Position numbers and translations under genes: made by a program. The notes under the pieces are model-generated. The model did no database searches. It saw only the letters and a list, made by a program, of their open reading frames with translations, and had not been told where the DNA came from. Positions 60,104-64,000 of a stretch of DNA of 64,000 nucleotides are shown one piece after another. The stretch is from Cupriavidus yeoncheonensis (GTDB lineage: Bacteria; Pseudomonadota; Gammaproteobacteria; Burkholderiales; Burkholderiaceae): the NCBI RefSeq assembly GCF_905397275.1, contig NZ_CAJPUY010000005.1:186001-250000 (forward strand), given 5' to 3'. Numbering within the stretch: the stretch's first letter is position 1; each line of letters starts with the position of its first letter.

Positions 60104-61666
60104 TCAGAACGAGTACTTGGCGTTGAAGGCGACGTAGTCGCGGTCGGCCAGCGGGCGGTTGGTGATGCTCGGCCCGCCGATGAACGCGGCGTAGGTCAGG
60201 TTGAGTTCCAGGTTGTTCAGGTACTTGAAGGTCACGCCGACGCTGGCGCGCTTGTCGCCATAGCCCATCAGCGTGCCGAACGCGCCGGCCACGGCCGACC
60301 TGCCGCTGAACTGCTGCGCATAGGTGAGCGGCACCGTCATGTCCCAGCCATCGAACACGTTGTTGTAGGTCAGCGACCAGCCGACCTGGAACGCTGCGGA
60401 ATTGTGCGTGTTGGTCAGCTGGCTGTAGCCCATCACCGAATCCACGCCGAGCACGTGCAGGTAGGAAATTTCACCGACCAGCGACTGCGAGTTGGCGAGG
60501 AAGGTCGGGCCAATCGAGTAGATCGCGGACAACTGCCCCTGCAGCGCCCGGCCGGGCGACGCTGTGGGCGAGCCGGCCACGTCCACCAGCATCGGGATGC
60601 CGTCCTTGTAGCTGATTTCACCGGCGATATTGGCGCCCAGCACTTGTGTGGAGAAGCTGGCGCCGGTCAGGTTGATGCCGCTGAAGTACTTCTGCTGGTA
60701 CTGCAGCGAAGGGAACAGCGAGGTGACGACGCTCGGGTTCTTGTCGTGATAGCGCAGCTGGTAGAGCCCGATCTCGGTGCCTTCGAACACGCGGAAGCGC
60801 GTGCCGATGCCCCATTGCCCCCAGTCCGAGGGACTGATGTCCGGGCCGCGCGGAATACGGAAGCCGGGCCCGATGATGAACTCCGCGCCCGGGCCGACCA
60901 GGTCGCTGGTGCTGAAGTAGCTGCCCGGTGCGGAGAGCTGGTTCGGCTTGTAGGTGAACTGGTAATAGCCCATCAGGCTGAACGACGGCGTGACCTGCAG
61001 CTGCAGCGATGCCTGCGGCACCGGCAGCAGGATGTCCTTGACCTCGACCCCCGGCACGAAAGCCTTGGTGGCATCGGCGGGCCCTTGCGCGCCGGCGATG
61101 TTGGCGAAGAACAGGCTCTCGCCCCATGCCACCACCTGGTTGCCCAGCTTGAAGCTCAACTGCGTGTCGCCGATCGGCGTGGTGCCGTAGACGTATGCGT
61201 CGAGCAGCTGGGCGCGTTGCTCGTGATAGTCGCGCGCCGACCCCGTGAACTCGTTGAACGGCCCGCTGTGGTTGACCGTGAAGGGCGCGTTGTTCGAGTT
61301 GGTGCCGCTGTAGGCCCAGTCATAGAACACGCTGCCGCGCACCAATGCACCGAAGGCATCATGCTTGACATGCGCCTCGCCCAGCAGCGAAACGCGGTTC
61401 GCGGTCATGTCGCCGCGCTTGAAATTGCGGTCGCCGTCGTCGCCGTTGATATTGGCGGGGCTCAGCAGGGTGTTGCTCTGGTGGCTGGTACGGACCGCCG
61501 CGCCATAGGACGCGGTCACGCTGTAGTCCAGCGTGGTGTCGTGGCCGAGGTCGATCGTCTCGCCGGCGCGGGCGCATGGCGCGAGCAGCGTTGCCAGTGC
61601 CGCCGCGGCAGCGATCGGCCGCAGCGGGCCGCGGCGTTTCACTGTGCCGCTTGGTGATTGGTGCAT
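60104..61666 (-). CDS. DUF1302-family outer-membrane protein
   Basis: The 520-residue protein has a signal peptide (RPIAAAAALATLLAPCARAG, about 18-37) and a beta-rich mature region. Typical DUF1302 segments are SHQSNTLLSPANINGDDGDRNFKRGDM, GNQVVAWGESLFFANI and a terminal aromatic residue (AKYSF), fit for an outer-membrane barrel. This family, with DUF1329, commonly accompanies genes for steroids and other hydrophobic substrates and is thought to help uptake. GGGGAG before the ATG at 61666. Confidence 0.87.
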   Translation of the reverse strand: MHQSPSGTVKRRGPLRPIAAAAALATLLAPCARAGETIDLGHDTTLDYSVTASYGAAVRTSHQSNTLLSPANINGDDGDRNFKRGDMTANRVSLLGEAHVKHDAFGALVRGSVFYDWAYSGTNSNNAPFTVNHSGPFNEFTGSARDYHEQRAQLLDAYVYGTTPIGDTQLSFKLGNQVVAWGESLFFANIAGAQGPADATKAFVPGVEVKDILLPVPQASLQLQVTPSFSLMGYYQFTYKPNQLSAPGSYFSTSDLVGPGAEFIIGPGFRIPRGPDISPSDWGQWGIGTRFRVFEGTEIGLYQLRYHDKNPSVVTSLFPSLQYQQKYFSGINLTGASFSTQVLGANIAGEISYKDGIPMLVDVAGSPTASPGRALQGQLSAIYSIGPTFLANSQSLVGEISYLHVLGVDSVMGYSQLTNTHNSAAFQVGWSLTYNNVFDGWDMTVPLTYAQQFSGRSAVAGAFGTLMGYGDKRASVGVTFKYLNNLELNLTYAAFIGGPSITNRPLADRDYVAFNAKYSF

Positions 61667-61802
61667 GGTGGTCTCCCCTTGGTCTTGGTGGTGGTTCATG
61701 GCCTGGCACTTCGAATGGCGCTCATCTGGCCGCAAGCGTAGAGAGGGGGAGCCACGCACAAATCGGCAGAATGGACTAGGCGGTTTCCCTAGAGTTTGTC
61801 GA

Positions 61803-62591
61803 TCAGCCGCGATTGACCGAGGCCGTGTCGAGAAAGGCCGGACGTTCGCCGCCGCCGTCGAGCACGAGATTGGCGCCGGAAACGTACGAGGCCTGTGGCG
61901 AGGCCAGGAACAGGCAGGCGCTGGCGATATCGTCAGGCTGTGCGAGACGGCCCAGCGGCACCGTGGCGGCTGTCGCGCGCAGCGCCTCGGGGTCGCCGTA
62001 GTGCTGCTGCTGCGAGGTTTCGGTCAGCACCAGCCCCGGGCTGACCGCAACCACGCGCACCCTGGGTGCCCATTCCACGGCGAGCGAGCGCACCGCATTG
62101 AGGATGCCGGCCTTGGCGGCGCCGTAGGCTGCCGTGCCCGGCGACGGGCGCAGCGCGCTGATGCTGCCGACGAACAGCTGCGTGCCGCCGCCGGCCTGCT
62201 GCTGCATGCGGGCATTGGCGCGCTGCGCGAGTTGCAGGGGTGCCACCAGGTTGAGCCGGATCACCGATTCCAGCAGCCGTGGCGAGGCATCGGCCACCAG
62301 CGCGTAGGGTGAGCCGCCGGCGTTGTGGACCACCACATCGAGCGTAGGGCTGTGCTGCGCAATGCGCGCGAGCATGGCGTCGGCCTGTTCGATGTCGCGG
62401 ATATCCGCCGCGATGAAGTGGGCGCGGCGACCCTCCGCGTGCGGCAGCTCGCTGTCGTGCGTGGGCGCGGTGCGTCCGCAGACGAAGACCTGCGCACCGG
62501 CGCGCAGGAAGGCTTCGCTGATGGCGCGGCCGATGCCGCGCATGCCGCCGGTGACCAGCACGGTCTGGCCGGTGTAGTCGAATCCTGTCAT
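61803..62591 (-). CDS. SDR-family dehydrogenase of the meta-cleavage cluster
   Basis: The 262-residue protein has VTGGMRGIGRAIS (about 14-26), VHNAGG in place of NNAG (about 88), Ser in VGSISALRPS and Tyr/Lys in YGAAKAGILN (about 150-159). The C-terminal strand YVSGANLVLDGGGE is intact. ATG at 62591. It is the first gene of the minus-strand operon and could be a diol or hydroxysteroid dehydrogenase. A weak 5-bp repeat CTAGG-N7-CCTAG (61776-61792) follows its stop. Confidence 0.87.
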   Translation of the reverse strand: MTGFDYTGQTVLVTGGMRGIGRAISEAFLRAGAQVFVCGRTAPTHDSELPHAEGRRAHFIAADIRDIEQADAMLARIAQHSPTLDVVVHNAGGSPYALVADASPRLLESVIRLNLVAPLQLAQRANARMQQQAGGGTQLFVGSISALRPSPGTAAYGAAKAGILNAVRSLAVEWAPRVRVVAVSPGLVLTETSQQQHYGDPEALRATAATVPLGRLAQPDDIASACLFLASPQASYVSGANLVLDGGGERPAFLDTASVNRG

Positions 62592-62718
62592 GGGTCCCCC
62601 CTGATGCATGGAGCGCCCATCGTAGGAGAAGTGGCCGTGCCGTTCTTAGTCCGAATGAACGATGCCCCGGGGGCCGTCGCTGAGCAATATCACAGCCAAC
62701 CACACCGGAGACGCCCTT

Positions 62719-63591
62719 ATGCCCGCTACGTCACAGCAAACGCCATCTTCCCTGCACCCGAACCTGCCGGTCGGGCGCTTCGTCACCACGTCGGCGGGCC
62801 TGCGGCTGCACTGCCTCGACACGGGCAGCGGAGAACCGGTGGTCTTTATCCACGGCAGCGGACCGGGGGCGAGCGGGCACAGCAACTTCCGCCATAACGC
62901 GCCGGCATTCGCGCAGGCGGGCTTCCGCACGGTGGTGGTGGACCTGCCGGGCTATGGGCAGTCGTCCAAGCCGGATGATGTCGAATACACACTGGACTTC
63001 TTTGTCGCCGCGCTGCGCGAGCAGTTGCTGGCACTTGAGCTGCCGCGCTGCGTGCTCGTCGGCAATTCGCTGGGCGGTGCCATCGCGCTGCAGTACGCGC
63101 TGGACTTCCCCGAGCATGTCAGCCGCCTGGTGATGATGGCCCCGGGCGGCGTGGAGGAGCGCGAGACCTATTTCCAGATGGAGGGCATCCAGCGCATGGT
63201 GTCGCTGTTCACCGGCGGCCACATGAACCCGGACACCATGCGCCAGCTGCTGCAACTGCTGGTGCACGACGCCAGCCTGGTCACCGACGCGCTGGTCGAC
63301 GAGCGCATGGCGGTGTGCCGCGAGCAGCCGCGCGAGGTGCTGGCCACCATGAAGGTGCCCAACCTGACCGCGCGCTTGGGCGAGATCCGCTGCCCGGTGC
63401 TGGGCTTCTGGGGCACGGAGGACCAGTTCAATCCCGCCTCCGGCGCGATGAAATTCCTGAGCGGCTGCGCCGATGCGCGCTTTGTCATGATCAACCGTTG
63501 CGGCCACTGGGTGATGGTCGAGCACGCGGCCTATTTCAATCGCGAATGCCTCGGCTTCCTGGCCGACACGGGGCAGGACCGCGCGGCATAA
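62719..63591 (+). CDS. Meta-cleavage-product C-C bond hydrolase (MhpC/BphD/TesD-like)
   Basis: The 290-residue alpha/beta hydrolase hydrolyses the vinylogous diketone made by extradiol ring cleavage. It has the oxyanion string HGSGPGASGHSNF (about 46-58), nucleophile Ser in VGNSLGGAIALQYA (about 114-127), Asp in WGTEDQFNP (about 230) and His in NRCGHWVMVEH (about 258-268). HGSGPGA is characteristic of this subgroup. It is divergent from the pathway operon and followed by an SDR. Its product would feed the hydratase at 59254. Confidence 0.9.
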   Translation: MPATSQQTPSSLHPNLPVGRFVTTSAGLRLHCLDTGSGEPVVFIHGSGPGASGHSNFRHNAPAFAQAGFRTVVVDLPGYGQSSKPDDVEYTLDFFVAALREQLLALELPRCVLVGNSLGGAIALQYALDFPEHVSRLVMMAPGGVEERETYFQMEGIQRMVSLFTGGHMNPDTMRQLLQLLVHDASLVTDALVDERMAVCREQPREVLATMKVPNLTARLGEIRCPVLGFWGTEDQFNPASGAMKFLSGCADARFVMINRCGHWVMVEHAAYFNRECLGFLADTGQDRAA

Positions 63592-63631
63592 TTGGCGCCC
63601 GCACGCAACCAACAAGACGATCGGAGACATC

Positions 63632-64000
63632 ATGGAATACCCGTACAGCCTGTTCGACCTGCGCGGCAAGGTTGCCGCCATCACCGGTGCCGCGCGTGGC
63701 ATCGGCGCGGAGACCGCGCGCGTGCTGGCAGCGGCCGGCGCGAAGGTCGCCGTGCTCGATGTGCTGGAAGCGGATGGCAAGGCCACGGCTGAAGCGATCC
63801 GCGGCGCGGGTGGCGAGGCGGCGTTCTGGAAGCTCGACGTCACCAGCGAAAGCGAGGTCGCGCGCGTGCTCGACGAGGTCGCGGCCCGTTTCGGCGGACT
63901 CGGCATCCTGGTCAACAACGCCGGTATCGAAGGACCGAACATGCCCACCCACGAAGTGACGCTGGAGCAATGGCAGCAGGTGATGGAGGTGAATGTGACC
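63632..64000 (+). CDS. SDR-family dehydrogenase, cut by the window edge
   Basis: Only the first 123 residues are visible. They show an SDR: RGKVAAITGAARGIGAETARVLAAAG (cofactor loop, about 11-36), Asp-containing VLDV for NAD preference (about 42), NNAGIEGPN (about 99-107) and MEVNVT. The catalytic Tyr-Lys lies outside the window. GGAG before the ATG. It is 40 bases after the C-C hydrolase gene and probably in the same operon, perhaps a dihydrodiol or hydroxysteroid dehydrogenase. Confidence 0.87.
   Translation, partial: MEYPYSLFDLRGKVAAITGAARGIGAETARVLAAAGAKVAVLDVLEADGKATAEAIRGAGGEAAFWKLDVTSESEVARVLDEVAARFGGLGILVNNAGIEGPNMPTHEVTLEQWQQVMEVNVT

Noticed and set aside
61690..61720. Possible sigma-54 promoter (TGGCAC...TGGC) upstream of the DUF1302 gene
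   Set aside because: Spacing between the GG and GC elements is one base off and the -12 element reads GG rather than GC; not convincing.

Overview
The window is high-GC betaproteobacterial DNA and most resembles a Cupriavidus or related Burkholderiaceae replicon. Evidence for this is three orphan periplasmic Bug (tripartite tricarboxylate transporter) receptors, a TcuAB tricarballylate module, a CitMHS carrier, a trimeric-type porin and dense blocks of catabolic genes. No rRNA, tRNA, CRISPR array, complete insertion sequence or replication origin was seen. The organism assignment is an inference from gene content, not a database match.

Left part (1-26.2 kb): a lipoprotein; two divergent universal stress proteins sharing an intergenic region with two Fnr/Anr-like boxes; a cysteine synthase; a LysR regulator followed by tcuA-tcuB and a Bug receptor; a Kef/YbaL-type antiporter; an OsmC protein; an orphan double-glycine-leader Pro/Met-rich peptide; a Tat-exported epoxide-hydrolase-like enzyme with a tiny secreted-type ORF behind it; a CitMHS carrier with an orphan binding protein; an ada - 2OG-Fe(II) oxygenase pair; an isochorismatase-type hydrolase; DUF1275 and TMEM175-type membrane proteins; an AraC-controlled four-gene oxidoreductase operon; and a histone-deacetylase-like amidohydrolase.

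Middle part (about 26.2-48 kb): an accessory catabolic region. Several stretches are clearly lower in GC (hand counts of single 60-base lines gave 38, 45 and 53 percent, against 68 percent in a flanking gene). It holds a VanB-type reductase, a DUF1338 2-oxoadipate dioxygenase homologue, a fumarylacetoacetase-family hydrolase, a Rieske oxygenase and a Bug receptor. Next come an FMN 2-hydroxyacid oxidase, a class II aldolase, a benzoylformate-decarboxylase-like ThDP enzyme, a hemerythrin, a RraA-like aldolase and a Crp/Fnr regulator. The last section has two 2-hydroxyacid dehydrogenases, a porin, an IlvD/Edd sugar-acid dehydratase, a semialdehyde dehydrogenase, a truncated SDR and another Bug receptor. 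A transposase remnant and a 25-bp inverted-repeat element lie inside it. The likely overall role is import and stepwise oxidation of aromatic and hydroxy-carboxylic acids.

Right part (48-64 kb): the most striking locus is a single 1240-codon frame that fuses a GMC alcohol dehydrogenase to a complete SdsA-type alkylsulfatase, with an aldehyde dehydrogenase immediately downstream. Together they could turn alkyl sulfates into fatty acids. A class A acid phosphatase follows, then a PaaY-like protein, a SurE-like phosphatase and a full lower meta-cleavage pathway (hydratase, acylating acetaldehyde dehydrogenase, aldolase) with a DUF1302 outer-membrane protein and an SDR. A C-C bond hydrolase and another SDR diverge from this cluster. 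The pathway probably serves a hydrophobic aromatic or steroid-like substrate whose ring-cleaving enzymes would lie beyond the right edge.
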